Shown here piece by piece: positions 8,735-18,498 of a DNA stretch of 64,000 nt (positions are counted from its first letter, which is position 1; each line of letters starts with the position of its first letter). A model generated the notes under the pieces. It searched no databases and was not told the origin of the DNA. It saw only the letters and a program-made list of their open reading frames with translations. The stretch covers positions 2,992,501 to 3,056,500 of the forward strand of contig NZ_CP061718.1 of NCBI RefSeq assembly GCF_014764365.1, read 5' to 3'. The DNA is from Roseococcus microcysteis. Lineage in GTDB: Bacteria; Pseudomonadota; Alphaproteobacteria; Acetobacterales; Acetobacteraceae. The translations under genes were made by a program, and so were the position numbers.

Positions 8735-9982
8735 TCAGCTGCGGACCAGGGCGCAGTTGCCCTCGCCCACCGGGCGGAAGGCCTCGGCGGCCGGGGTGGT
8801 CTGCAGCAGCTTGTAGTAGTCCCAGGCGCCGCGGCTTTCGGCCGGCGTCTTCACCTCGAAGAGGTAGACGGGCTGGATGCGGCGGCCATCGGGGCGGATC
8901 GTGCCCTCGCCCATCGCGTCGTCATTGGTGGGCTGGGCCTTCATGCGGTTCACGGTCTCGACGCCGCTGGCGCGCGCCGCCGGCACGCCCATCTCCGCCA
9001 CCGTCTTGAGGTAATGCATGATGGCCGAGTAGCAGCCCGCCTGGCCCATGCCCGGGCGCAGCCCGCCCGGCATCGAGGGCAGCACGCGCTGGGTGAAGGC
9101 GCGGGTGCGGTCGTTCAGGTCCCAGTAGAAGCTCTCGGTGCAGACGAGGCCCTGCGCCGTCTCCAGCCCCAGGCTGTGCACGTCGCTGATGAACATCAGC
9201 AGCGCGGCGAGCTTGGTGCCGCGGCGCGTCACGCCGAATTCGGCGGCCTGCTTGATGGAGTTGATGGTGTCGCCGCCGGCATTCGCCAGCCCGATCACCT
9301 TGGCGCGGCTGGACTGCGCCTGCACGAGGAAGGAGCTGAAATCCGTCGTGCCCGGGAAGGGCGTGCGGACCTGGCCCAGCACCCGCCCGCCGGCCGCGCG
9401 CACGAAGCCCGCCGTGTCGCGCTCCAGCGCATGGCCGAAGGCGTAGTCGGCCGTGATGAAGAACCAGGTGTCGCCCCCCGCCCGCACCATGGCGCCACCC
9501 GTGCTCTTGGCGAGCATGTAGGTGTCATAGGTCCAGTGGATGGTGTTGGGGCTGCACTGCGCGCCCGTCAGGTCGCTGGTCGCGGCGCTGGAGTTGAGGA
9601 AGATCTTGTTCCGCTCGCGCACGATGGTGTTGACGGCGAGCGCGACGGAGCTGGTCGGCACGTCCAGGATCACGTCCACATTGTCGCGGTCGATCCATTG
9701 GCGCGTGATGGTGGAGCCGACATCGGGGCGGTTCTGGTGGTCACCCACCACCACCTCGACATTGACGCCGCGCGCGGCCACGCCGGAATCCTGGATGGCC
9801 TGGCGCACGCAGGCGACCGAGCCCGGGCCGTTCACGTCGCGATAGAGGCCCGACTGGTCGTTGAGGATGCCGATGCGGACGGTGTTCGCGGCCTGGGCCC
9901 GCGCCACATGGGCGGGCAGGGCGCCAAAGGCGGCGGTGGCGGCCGCGCCGCCCAGCAGCGCGCGGCGATGGAATTGGGACAT
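8735..9982 (-). CDS. Liv-type ABC substrate-binding protein, paralog 1 of 3
   Basis: Periplasmic type-I binding protein of 415 aa. It begins with a twin-arginine-like signal (FHRRALLGGAAATAAFGALP, cleavage near ARAQA). The mature part starts with the family segment TVRIGILNDQSGLYRD and contains ITADYAFGHALERDT, typical of the Leu/Ile/Val family. It closely resembles the two genes immediately upstream, including long shared stretches around PFPGTTDFSSF and ANAGGDTINSIKQAAEFG. Last of three binding proteins in the operon, it should deliver ligand to LivHM/LivFG. The ligand is unknown. Confidence 0.92.
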   Translation of the reverse strand: MSQFHRRALLGGAAATAAFGALPAHVARAQAANTVRIGILNDQSGLYRDVNGPGSVACVRQAIQDSGVAARGVNVEVVVGDHQNRPDVGSTITRQWIDRDNVDVILDVPTSSVALAVNTIVRERNKIFLNSSAATSDLTGAQCSPNTIHWTYDTYMLAKSTGGAMVRAGGDTWFFITADYAFGHALERDTAGFVRAAGGRVLGQVRTPFPGTTDFSSFLVQAQSSRAKVIGLANAGGDTINSIKQAAEFGVTRRGTKLAALLMFISDVHSLGLETAQGLVCTESFYWDLNDRTRAFTQRVLPSMPGGLRPGMGQAGCYSAIMHYLKTVAEMGVPAARASGVETVNRMKAQPTNDDAMGEGTIRPDGRRIQPVYLFEVKTPAESRGAWDYYKLLQTTPAAEAFRPVGEGNCALVRS

Positions 9983-10057
9983 TTTTCGTTTCTCCCGGGA
10001 GGTGCAGGCAAGGCAGGCGGGGGCGGGGTTGTTGCCCCCGCCCCCTCACGCGTCAGT

Positions 10058-11302
10058 TCAGCTGCGGACGAGCGCGCAATTGCCGGCGGCCATGGGGCGG
10101 AAGGCCTGGTCGGCGGGCACGGTCTGCAGCAGCTTGTAGTAGTCCCAGGCGCCGCGGCTCTCTTCGGGCGTCTTCACCTGGAACAGGTAGGCGGGGTGCA
10201 GCTTGCGGCCATCGGCGCGGATGGTGCCCTCGCCGAAGGCGTCATCGCTGGTCGGCATGGCCTTCATGCGGGCCACCGCCTCGGCGCCATTCGCCTTGGC
10301 CGCGGCCACGCCCATCTCGCCCACCGCCTTCAGGTAGTGCAGCACGGAGGAATAGCAGCCGGCCTGCACCATGGAGGGGCGGGTGTCATTGGGCATCGGG
10401 CCCAGGCGCTGGGTGAAGGCGCGGGTCTTGTCGTTCAGATCCCAGTAGAAGGTCTCGGTCAGCACGAGGCCCTGCGCCGTCTGCAGGCCCAGCGCATGCA
10501 CGTCGGTCGCGAAGACCAGCAGCCCCGCCAGCCGCACGCCGCGCCGCGTGATGCCGAATTCGGCGGCCTGCTTGATGGAGTTGATGGTGTCGCCGCCCGC
10601 ATTGGCCAGCCCGATCACCTGCGCGCGGGAGGCCTGGGCCTGCAGCAGGAAGCTGCTGAAATCCGTCGTGCCGGGGAAGGGCGTGCGGACATTGCCCAGG
10701 ATGCGGCCGCCGGCCTGGCGGACGAAGGCGCCGGTGTCGCGCTCCAGCGCATGGCCGAAGGCGTAGTCGGCCGTGATGAAGAACCAGGTCTGGCCGCCGG
10801 CGGCCACCATCGCGCCCCCGGTGCTGTTGGCCAGCATCCAGGTGTCATAGGTCCAGTGGATGGTGTTGGGGCTGCACTGCGCGCCCGTCAGGTCGGAGGT
10901 CGCGGCACCGCTGTTCAGGAACACCTTGTTGCGCTCGCGCACGATGGTGTTGACGGCCAGCGCCACCGAGCTGGTGGGCACGTCCACGATCACGTCCACA
11001 TTGTCGCGGTCGATCCATTGCCGCACCACGGTGGAGCCGACATCCGGGCGGTTCTGGTGGTCCGCCTGGATGACCTCGACAGTGACGCCGCGCTGGGTGA
11101 TGCCGCTTTCCTGCACCGCGAGGCGCACGGCCTGGGTGGAGCCCGGCCCCGAGAGGTCGCGGTAGAGGCCCGACTGGTCGTTCATCACGCCGATGCGGAT
11201 GGTGTTGGCCGCCTGGGCGCGGGCCGAGCGATAGGGCAGCGCGCCCCACACGGGCGCCGTGGCGGCGGCTCCGAGCAGGGTGCGGCGGGAAGTGGTGCTC
11301 AT
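10058..11302 (-). CDS. Liv-type ABC substrate-binding protein, paralog 2 of 3
   Basis: Periplasmic binding protein of 414 aa with signal SRRTLLGAAATAPVWGALP and mature start NTIRIGVMNDQSGLYRDLSG. It is very similar to paralog 1, including the shared segments LTGAQCSPNTIHWTYDT and LNDKTRAFTQRL. The differences cluster in the ligand-facing lobes (for example IQADHQ against VVGDHQ), as expected after tandem duplication. The three genes share one set of permeases and ATPases, so they may widen the range of ligands. A GC-rich stem (GCGGGGGC/GCCCCCGC, about 10017-10041) follows its stop. Confidence 0.92.
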   Translation of the reverse strand: MSTTSRRTLLGAAATAPVWGALPYRSARAQAANTIRIGVMNDQSGLYRDLSGPGSTQAVRLAVQESGITQRGVTVEVIQADHQNRPDVGSTVVRQWIDRDNVDVIVDVPTSSVALAVNTIVRERNKVFLNSGAATSDLTGAQCSPNTIHWTYDTWMLANSTGGAMVAAGGQTWFFITADYAFGHALERDTGAFVRQAGGRILGNVRTPFPGTTDFSSFLLQAQASRAQVIGLANAGGDTINSIKQAAEFGITRRGVRLAGLLVFATDVHALGLQTAQGLVLTETFYWDLNDKTRAFTQRLGPMPNDTRPSMVQAGCYSSVLHYLKAVGEMGVAAAKANGAEAVARMKAMPTSDDAFGEGTIRADGRKLHPAYLFQVKTPEESRGAWDYYKLLQTVPADQAFRPMAAGNCALVRS

Positions 11303-11336
11303 GGGGGAACTCCTTCCTCTGTTGCGCTTGGCCGCT

Positions 11337-12578
11337 TCAGCTGCGGATGAAGCCGCAGCCGCCCTCGGCCAGGGGCCGCCAGGGCTCCTCGGCGTCGGTG
11401 GACTGCAGCAGCTTGTAGTAGTCGTGCCGGCCGCGGCTTTCGGCCGGGGTCTTCACCTCGAAGAGGTAGGCGCGGTTCAGCTTGCGGCCATCCTCGCGGA
11501 TGCGGCCCTCGCCGAAGGCCAGGTCATTGGTCGGCATGGCCTTCATGCGCGCCACGGCGTCGCGCCCGCTGGCCTTGGCGGCGGCCACCCCCATGTCGGC
11601 CACGGCCTTGAGGTAGTGCAGGTTGGCCGCGTAGTCGCCCGCATGGCTCATCGCCACCGGCATGTCGCCGCCGGCCAGCGCCAGGATGCGCCGCGACACG
11701 TCGCGCGTGCCGTCGTTCAAATCCCAGTAGAAGGTGTTGGCGCAGACCAGGCCCTGCGCCACCTCCAGCCCCAGCGCGTGCACGTCGGTGATGAACAGCA
11801 GCAGCGAGGCGATCTTGGTGCCGCGCCGCGTGATGCCGAATTCCGCCGCCTGCTTGATGGAGTTGATGGTGTCCACGCCGGCATTGGCCAGCCCGATCAC
11901 CTTCGCGCGGCTGGCCTGGGCCTGGAGCAGGAAGGAGCTGAAGTCGGTCGTGCCGGGGAAGGGCGTGCGGACGCTGCCCAGCACACGGCCGCCGGCGGCG
12001 CGCACGAAGCCCGTGGTGTCGCGTTCCAGCGCATGGCCGAAGGCGTAGTCCGCGGTCAGGAAGAACCAGGTGTCGCCGCCCGCGCGCACCATGGCGGCAC
12101 CCGCCACCTTGGAGAGCATGTAGGTGTCATACACCCAGTGGACGGTGTTGGGGCTGCACGCCCGGCCCGTCAGGTCCGAGGTGGCGGTGGAGGTGGCGAT
12201 GGCCACCTTGTTGCGCTCGCGCGCCAGGTCCGCCACGGCCAGCGCCACGGAGGAGGCGGCCAGGCTGCTGACCACGTCCACATTGTCGCGGTCGAACCAC
12301 TGGCGGGCGGTGGCCGTGGCGACATCGGGGCGGTTCTGGTGGTCGGCCACCACCATTTCCACGTTGAAGCCGCGGCCCGCGAATTCCTGGATGGCGAGCC
12401 GCGTGGCCGCCACCGTGTTCGGCCCGTTCAGGTCACGGAAGGTGCCGGACATGTCGGTCAGCACGCCGATGCGGATGGTGTTGGCCGCCTGCGCGCGGGC
12501 GCGCGACATCGGCAGCGCACCCCAGGCCGGCGCGGTGGCGGCGGCCCCGAGTAAGGTGCGGCGGGTGGTGGTGGTCAT
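11337..12578 (-). CDS. Liv-type ABC substrate-binding protein, paralog 3 of 3
   Basis: Periplasmic binding protein of 413 aa with signal TTRRTLLGAAATAPAWGALP and mature start NTIRIGVLTDMSGTFRDLNG. It is the most divergent of the three: it has VSSLAASSVALAVADLARER where the others have a DVPTSSVALAVNTIVRER-type segment, and RACSPNTVHWVYDTYML. It still shares ITRRGTK, PFPGTTDFSSF and the C-terminal YYKLLQ segment. As the first binding-protein gene after livF in the minus-strand operon, it may be the ancestral copy. Its ligand is unknown. Confidence 0.92.
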   Translation of the reverse strand: MTTTTRRTLLGAAATAPAWGALPMSRARAQAANTIRIGVLTDMSGTFRDLNGPNTVAATRLAIQEFAGRGFNVEMVVADHQNRPDVATATARQWFDRDNVDVVSSLAASSVALAVADLARERNKVAIATSTATSDLTGRACSPNTVHWVYDTYMLSKVAGAAMVRAGGDTWFFLTADYAFGHALERDTTGFVRAAGGRVLGSVRTPFPGTTDFSSFLLQAQASRAKVIGLANAGVDTINSIKQAAEFGITRRGTKIASLLLFITDVHALGLEVAQGLVCANTFYWDLNDGTRDVSRRILALAGGDMPVAMSHAGDYAANLHYLKAVADMGVAAAKASGRDAVARMKAMPTNDLAFGEGRIREDGRKLNRAYLFEVKTPAESRGRHDYYKLLQSTDAEEPWRPLAEGGCGFIRS

Positions 12579-12630
12579 TTTCTTGGGTTTCCTTCCTTGG
12601 GGTTTCCGGTCCGGCCGCTTCTTGTCGGTC

Positions 12631-13330
<700 letters not shown>

Positions 13331-13338
<8 letters not shown>

Positions 13339-14116
13339 GGTGCGCGCCCTCCGGAACGCCGACGGAGGAGGGGTCGGTGCCGAGATAGGCCGCCTGCACC
13401 TCCGGGTTGCGGCTGACGGCGGCGTAGTCGCCCTCGGCCAGGATCTGGCCGCGGGCCAGCACCGTGATGCGGTCGCAGAGGCCCTCCACGACCTTGAGGT
13501 TGTGCTCCACCAGCAGCACCGTGCGGCCCGCCGAGACGCGCTTCACCAGGGTGACGATGCGGTCCACATCCTCATGCGTCATGCCGGCGGTGGGCTCGTC
13601 CAGCAGCATCATCGCGGGGTCCATCGCGAGCGTGGTGGCGATCTCCAGCGCGCGCTTGCGGCCATAGGGCAACTGGCCGGCGCGCAGATCGGCGTATTCG
13701 GTCAGCCCCACATCGGCCAGCAATTCATGCGCGCGGTCGTCATATTGCCGCAGCACCTTCTCCGAGCGCCAGAAGTCGAAGCTGGCGCCACGCTGGCGCT
13801 GCAACGCCATGCGGACATTCTCCAGCACCGAGAGGTTCGCGAAGACCGCCGAGATCTGGAAGGACCGCACGAGGCCGAGCCGCGCCACCTCCGCGGGCTT
13901 CATCCGCGTGATGTCGCGCCCGTCATAGGTGATGGTCCCGCGCGTCGGGATCAGGAATTTCGTGAGAAGGTTGAAGCAGGTGGTCTTGCCCGCGCCATTG
14001 GGCCCGATCAGCCCATGGATGGTGCCCCGCTGCACATTGATGTTGACGTCCTGGACGGCCAGAAAGCCGCGGAACTCCTTCGTCAGATTCTCCGTCTGAA
14101 GGATGATGTCGCTCAC
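13331..14116 (-). CDS. livG: Branched-chain amino acid-type ABC transporter ATPase LivG
   Basis: ATPase of 261 aa beginning with GTG at 14116 (VSDIILQTENLTKEF). Walker A is GPNGAGKTT, the signature is LPYGRKRALEIATTLA and Walker B is MMLLDEPTAGM. It is the first gene of the Liv-type operon. The 127 bp between it and the xanthine dehydrogenase large-subunit gene upstream on the same strand may hold the operon promoter, but read-through from the catabolic genes is also possible. I see no convincing -35/-10 pair there. Confidence 0.94.
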
Positions 14117-14243
14117 CCGGATCCGTCCCCCACGCCATTGTTGATCCGGGGTTGGCCCCGGCGGCTTCTGTCCCTGCCGGGTTGCTTATTGCGCAGCCCA
14201 GCCATGCCTGTATGGCCAAGCCCGCAGCGACATGCAAGCGCCT

Positions 14244-16535
14244 TTACGGACCCGATTTTATTGCCTTCAAATTGAGCAGAAGCCGCTCCGGCGTGGCCGG
14301 CAGATCGAGGTGGACCAGCCCCGCGGCGTCGCGCAGCGCATTGACCACGGCGGTGGCCAGCAGCAGGGGCGGCTCCCCCACGGCCTTGGAGCGGAACAGC
14401 GTCCGCGCCCGCCCGGCGGAGCCCGCCAGCAACCGCGTGTGCAGCACCGGCGGCACATCGCGGGAGCCCGGAATCTTGTAGGTGGAGGGCCCCAGCGTGC
14501 GCTGCCGCCCCTGGGCGTCCCACCACAATTCCTCGGTGGTGAGCCAGCCCATACCCTGCACGAATCCGCCCTCGATCTGGCCGAGGTCGATGGCCGGGTT
14601 CAGGCTGCGCCCGCAATCCTGGACCAGATGCGCGGAGAGGCAGCGATGCTCCCCCGTCAGCGTGTCCAGCATCACCTCCGCCACCGCGGCGCCATAGGTG
14701 AAATAATGGAAGGGTTCGCCCTTCAGCGACTCGGCATCCCAGTGGATGTCCGGCGTCTTGTAGAAGCCGGTGGCGGAAAGGCTGACGCGGGCCTTCCAGC
14801 ACAGCTTCGCCAGCTCCCCGAAGGTCAGGCGCTTGTTGCTGCCGGCGCCGCCCGGGAAGACCTGGCCATCCTCGAAGACGACCTCCTGCACGGGGCAGCC
14901 GAAATGCTGCGCCGCCACCTCCGCCATGCGTTCGCGCAGCGTGGTCGCGGCCGCGTGCGCGGCCCAGCCATTCAGGTCGCTGCCGGTGCTGGCGGCGGTG
15001 GCGCTGGTGTTGGGGATCTCGGCGGTGGAGGTGGCGCTGATGCCCACGCTCTCGACCGGCACGGAGAACACCTCCGCCACCACCTGCGCCACCTTGATGA
15101 ACAGCCCCTGGCCCATCTCCGTCCCGCCATGGGCGAGGCGGATGGAGCCATCGGTGTAGACATGCACCAGCGCGCCGGCCTGGTTCAGGTGGACGATGCC
15201 GAAGCTGATGCCGAAGGCGCAGACGAAGGAACCAAGCCCCCGCCGCAGCGTGGGATGGGCGGCGTTGAAGGCCGCGATCTCGGCGCGCTTCGCTTCCCAG
15301 CCCGCATCCTGCTTCGCCTCGGCCAGGACGCGGCGCGTCAGGCTCGGGTCCAGCGCTTGGCCATAGGGGGTGCGGCTGGCGAAGTTGGCGTCGCGCACCG
15401 CATCCACATCCAGGCTCAGGTGGCGGGCCACGGCGTGCAGCACCTCCTCCATCAGCAAGGCGCCCTGGGGGCCGCCGAAGCCGCGGAAGGCGGTGTTGCT
15501 GACATGGTTGGTCTTCACCGCGCAGGCCGTGATGCGGTGCGCCGGCACGCCATAGCAGTTCAGCGCATGGGTCAGGGCGCGGAACACCACGCCGGCCGAC
15601 ATGTCCACCGAATGCCCGCCATCCCCCGCCAGCAGCGCATCGAGGCCGAGCAGCCGTCCCGCATCGTCGAACCCCACCTGCCAGCGATAGAGGAAGGGGT
15701 GGCGCTTGCCCGTGGCCGCCATGTCGGCGCGGCGGGGCAGGCGCAGCTTCACGGGGCGGCCCGTCAGCCGGGCGGCCACGGCGGCGGCGGCGGCGATCCA
15801 GCTCGCATTGCTCTCCTTGCCGCCGAAGGCGCCGCCCATGCGGCGGCATTGCACCGTGACGCGGTGATAGGGCACGCCCAGCACCCGGGCCACGATGTGC
15901 TGCACCTCGGTCGGGTGCTGGGTGGAGGAATGCACCAGCATCTCCTCCTCCTCGCCCGGGATGGCCAGCGCGATCTGCCCTTCCAGGTAGAAATGCTCCT
16001 GCCCGCCCACATGGAACTCGCCGGAAAGGCGGTGCGGCGCGGCCTCCAGCGCGGCGGCCGCATCGCCCGCCACCATGGTCTGCGGCTTCACGATCCAGGC
16101 CTCCCGCGCCAGCCCTTCCTCGATGCTGAGCACGGGCGGCAGGGGCGTGATCGCGGCCGCGACGGCGGCGGCCGCGCGCAGCGCCTCGTCGCGGGTGTGG
16201 GCGACCACGATGGCCAGCGCCTGGCCATGATGCTCCACCAATTCCTCGGCCAGCATCACTTCACCGGCCGCGATGGGGGCGATGTCGTTCTCGCCCGGAA
16301 TGTCCGCGGGCGTGATGATCCGCACCACGCCCGGCATGGCGACGGCGGCGGCCATGTGCAGCGCGTCCAGCTTCCCATGCGCCACGGGCGAGAGCACCAG
16401 CGCCGCATGCAGCAGCCCCGCGGGTTCGGGCATGTCGTCCAGGAAGCGCGCCTCGCCCGTCGCATGCTTCAGCGCGCTGTCATGGCGCATGGCCTGGCCA
16501 GCATGCTTCAGGCGGAAGCTGCTGCCGTCCATCAT
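14244..16535 (-). CDS. xdhB: Xanthine dehydrogenase-type molybdenum hydroxylase, large (Moco) subunit
   Basis: Molybdopterin-binding subunit of 763 aa. It catalyses hydroxylation of a ring carbon next to nitrogen, with water as oxygen donor. The Moco-binding segment QCRRMGGAFGGKE (about 229-241) is present. Catalytic residues of true xanthine dehydrogenases can be placed by spacing: Glu241, Arg319 (VVFRALTHALNCYG, 78 residues later as in the bovine and Rhodobacter enzymes), Arg351 in AFRGFGGPQG, and a late Glu in KAVGEPPLLLA. The start at 16535 overlaps the small-subunit stop as ATGA. No XdhC-type maturation gene is nearby. The arginine argues for a purine-like or oxo-substituted substrate, but the neighbours argue for a nicotinate-type pathway. 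Confidence 0.9.
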   Translation of the reverse strand: MMDGSSFRLKHAGQAMRHDSALKHATGEARFLDDMPEPAGLLHAALVLSPVAHGKLDALHMAAAVAMPGVVRIITPADIPGENDIAPIAAGEVMLAEELVEHHGQALAIVVAHTRDEALRAAAAVAAAITPLPPVLSIEEGLAREAWIVKPQTMVAGDAAAALEAAPHRLSGEFHVGGQEHFYLEGQIALAIPGEEEEMLVHSSTQHPTEVQHIVARVLGVPYHRVTVQCRRMGGAFGGKESNASWIAAAAAVAARLTGRPVKLRLPRRADMAATGKRHPFLYRWQVGFDDAGRLLGLDALLAGDGGHSVDMSAGVVFRALTHALNCYGVPAHRITACAVKTNHVSNTAFRGFGGPQGALLMEEVLHAVARHLSLDVDAVRDANFASRTPYGQALDPSLTRRVLAEAKQDAGWEAKRAEIAAFNAAHPTLRRGLGSFVCAFGISFGIVHLNQAGALVHVYTDGSIRLAHGGTEMGQGLFIKVAQVVAEVFSVPVESVGISATSTAEIPNTSATAASTGSDLNGWAAHAAATTLRERMAEVAAQHFGCPVQEVVFEDGQVFPGGAGSNKRLTFGELAKLCWKARVSLSATGFYKTPDIHWDAESLKGEPFHYFTYGAAVAEVMLDTLTGEHRCLSAHLVQDCGRSLNPAIDLGQIEGGFVQGMGWLTTEELWWDAQGRQRTLGPSTYKIPGSRDVPPVLHTRLLAGSAGRARTLFRSKAVGEPPLLLATAVVNALRDAAGLVHLDLPATPERLLLNLKAIKSGP

Positions 16536-17884
16536 GCGAAGACCTCCGCGGGCAGCCCGGCATGGCGAAGTGCCAGGCGCCGCAGCAGCCCGCGCGCGGC
16601 CTCCATCCGGAACTCGGCGCTGCCGCGCCAATCGGCCATGGGCGTGAAGTCCAGCGCCTGGCCCGCGCCGGCCAGCGCGCCGTCATCCAGCACCCGGCCG
16701 CGCAAGGCGGCCTCGGCGGGGGCGCAGCGGCGGGCGGTCGCGTCCATGCCGCCGAAGGCGAGCCGCGCCTCGCGCACCACGCCGTCCTCGAAGGTGATGA
16801 GGGCGGCGAGGGACACGGCGCTGATGTCCTGGTCATGCCGGCGCGAGAGCTTCTCCGCCGCCAGGAAGGCGCCCTTCGGCGGGCGGGGCAGGTGGATGGC
16901 GACGATCAGCTCCTCCGGCGCCAGGGCGTTGCGGCGATAGCCCGTCAGGAACTCCCCCACCGGGATGTGCCGCACGCCGCGCAACTGCGCCACCTCCACC
17001 ACCGCGCCCAAGGCCAGCAGCACCGGCAGCGCATCCCCGATGGGCGAGGCCGTGCCGAGATTGCCCGCCACCGTCCCCAGCCCCCGGATCTGCCGTGAGC
17101 CCAGCCGCGACAGATAGGGCACCAGCGGCGCCCAGACAGGGTCGGCGCGGCAGGCGCGCAGCCATTCGGCATAGCTTGCGGCGGCGCCGATGCGCAGCCC
17201 GGTGGCGCGCACCTCCACCCCCTGCATCTCGGCCACGTTCAGCAGGCAGAGCACTTGGGCCGGATGCTCCCGATGCTCGGAAAAGCGCAGGCCGAGATCG
17301 GTGCCACCCATCAGCACCACGGCCTCCGGCCGCACGGCGCGCAGCGCCAGCGCCTCGTCCAGCGAGGCCGGCAAGTGGAACCCGCCGAATTTCGCGCTGT
17401 CCGGCGCCGGAAGGGCGGGCGGCGCCGCGCCGTCATCCTGCATGCGGGCCATGGCGTCCAGGATGGGGCGGTAGCCCGTGCAGCGGCAGAGATTTCCCGC
17501 CAGCGCCTCATGCGGGTCCCCGCCCTCGCGCGTATGGGCCCAGGCGGACATGACGATGCCGGGTGTGCAGAAGCCGCATTGGGTGGCATCCGCCTCGGCC
17601 AGGGCGCGCGGGACGGTGTGCTGCGGCCCCAGCCCCTCCACGGTGCGGATGGCGCGGCCATGCAGCTGGCCCAGCACGCAGAGACAGGCATTCACGGGCG
17701 TGCGGGCGCCATCGGAGCCCTCCAGCACCACGGTGCAGGCGCCGCAATCGCCCTCGGCGCAGCCTTCCTTGGCGCCGGTCAGCCCTTCGGCGCGCAGCCA
17801 GTCCAGCAGGGTGGTGGTGGGGCTCTGGTGGCGGGGCAGGGTGCGGGGCGCCCCGTTCAGGACGAGGCGAAGCTGGTCATCCAT
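16532..17884 (-). CDS. xdhA: Xanthine dehydrogenase-type molybdenum hydroxylase, small (2Fe-2S/FAD) subunit
   Basis: A 450-residue subunit that carries electrons from the Moco subunit. The N-terminal plant-type ferredoxin domain has GCAEGDCGACTVVL. A second 2Fe-2S domain has QCGFCTPGIVMSA and NLCRCTGYRPI. The FAD-binding domain starts near residue 190 (VVLMGGTDLGLRFSE) and a CO-dehydrogenase flavoprotein-type C-terminal domain follows. Domain order and length match bacterial XdhA with fused Fe-S and FAD parts. It lies 35 bp downstream of the PF06684 gene, so it probably shares the enamidase operon. Confidence 0.92.
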   Translation of the reverse strand: MDDQLRLVLNGAPRTLPRHQSPTTTLLDWLRAEGLTGAKEGCAEGDCGACTVVLEGSDGARTPVNACLCVLGQLHGRAIRTVEGLGPQHTVPRALAEADATQCGFCTPGIVMSAWAHTREGGDPHEALAGNLCRCTGYRPILDAMARMQDDGAAPPALPAPDSAKFGGFHLPASLDEALALRAVRPEAVVLMGGTDLGLRFSEHREHPAQVLCLLNVAEMQGVEVRATGLRIGAAASYAEWLRACRADPVWAPLVPYLSRLGSRQIRGLGTVAGNLGTASPIGDALPVLLALGAVVEVAQLRGVRHIPVGEFLTGYRRNALAPEELIVAIHLPRPPKGAFLAAEKLSRRHDQDISAVSLAALITFEDGVVREARLAFGGMDATARRCAPAEAALRGRVLDDGALAGAGQALDFTPMADWRGSAEFRMEAARGLLRRLALRHAGLPAEVFA

Positions 17885-17919
17885 GGTGTGGCCGGCGGGA
17901 GTTCAACCTTCCTCCAGTG

Positions 17920-18498
17920 TCATCGCAAACCATCCATCCCCACAATGTTTTTCACCTCGAGCCCGCCGATGCGCGGCAGCGGCCGCCCCCCGGTGGTCAG
18001 CGCGAGGCAGAGCAGGATTTCGCCGGCCATGGGCGCATCGGTGCAGCGGAACTCGATGGCGTCGAAATGCGAGCGGACAAAGGCCGCATCCTTGTGGCCG
18101 AGCGGGATATCAATGGCCGTGCCCATCCCGCCCCGCTTCTTGGCCGAGGGAATCAGCGCCGGCCCCTTGCCCAGCGCGGCGCGCACCGGCGCGCCCATCT
18201 TCGGGTGAAGCAGGGCGGCGGCGTGTTCCAGCTCGCCCCCCTCGCCCACCACGGCGGCCTTGCCGAAGCTGTGGACCGCCTCGCCCGGAATGCCCAGCGC
18301 GGCCACCGCGCGGGCGGCGAGTTCGGCGCCCAGCGCCTCTCCCGCCTCGATCAGGGGCGCGAGGTCCTCGACATAGCGCCCCGCGAAGGGGTTCTGCAGC
18401 ACGCAGGCGGCGACGGCGCGGCGGATGGGGGGCGTGACCTCCCGGCCCTGTTCCAGCGCCACCTCCTCCACCAGCGAGAGGTATTTCCGGATGATCAT
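17920..18498 (-). CDS. PF06684 (AA_synth, formerly DUF1185) family protein, function unknown
   Basis: A 192-residue protein beginning MIIRKYLSLVEEVALEQG. The segment ACVLQNPFAGRYVEDLAPLIEAG and the later FGKAAVVGEGGELEHAAALLH are characteristic of the so-called amino acid synthesis family, whose biochemical function is not established to my knowledge. The start overlaps the stop of the amidohydrolase gene by four bases (ATGA), so the two are translationally coupled. Together with the reductase and enamidase, this suggests a step in the same ring-degradation pathway, perhaps on a ring-opened product; that is inference. Confidence 0.8.
   Translation of the reverse strand: MIIRKYLSLVEEVALEQGREVTPPIRRAVAACVLQNPFAGRYVEDLAPLIEAGEALGAELAARAVAALGIPGEAVHSFGKAAVVGEGGELEHAAALLHPKMGAPVRAALGKGPALIPSAKKRGGMGTAIDIPLGHKDAAFVRSHFDAIEFRCTDAPMAGEILLCLALTTGGRPLPRIGGLEVKNIVGMDGLR

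Noticed and set aside
8573-11350. Very long open frame on the plus strand opposite the Liv-type binding proteins
   Set aside because: Its predicted product is His/Gly/Ala/Arg-rich low-complexity sequence typical of the reverse strand of GC-rich genes, and the minus-strand frames encode clear binding proteins.
14232-16940. Long plus-strand open frame opposite xdhB/xdhA
   Set aside because: Antisense shadow; the minus strand carries intact molybdenum hydroxylase motifs.
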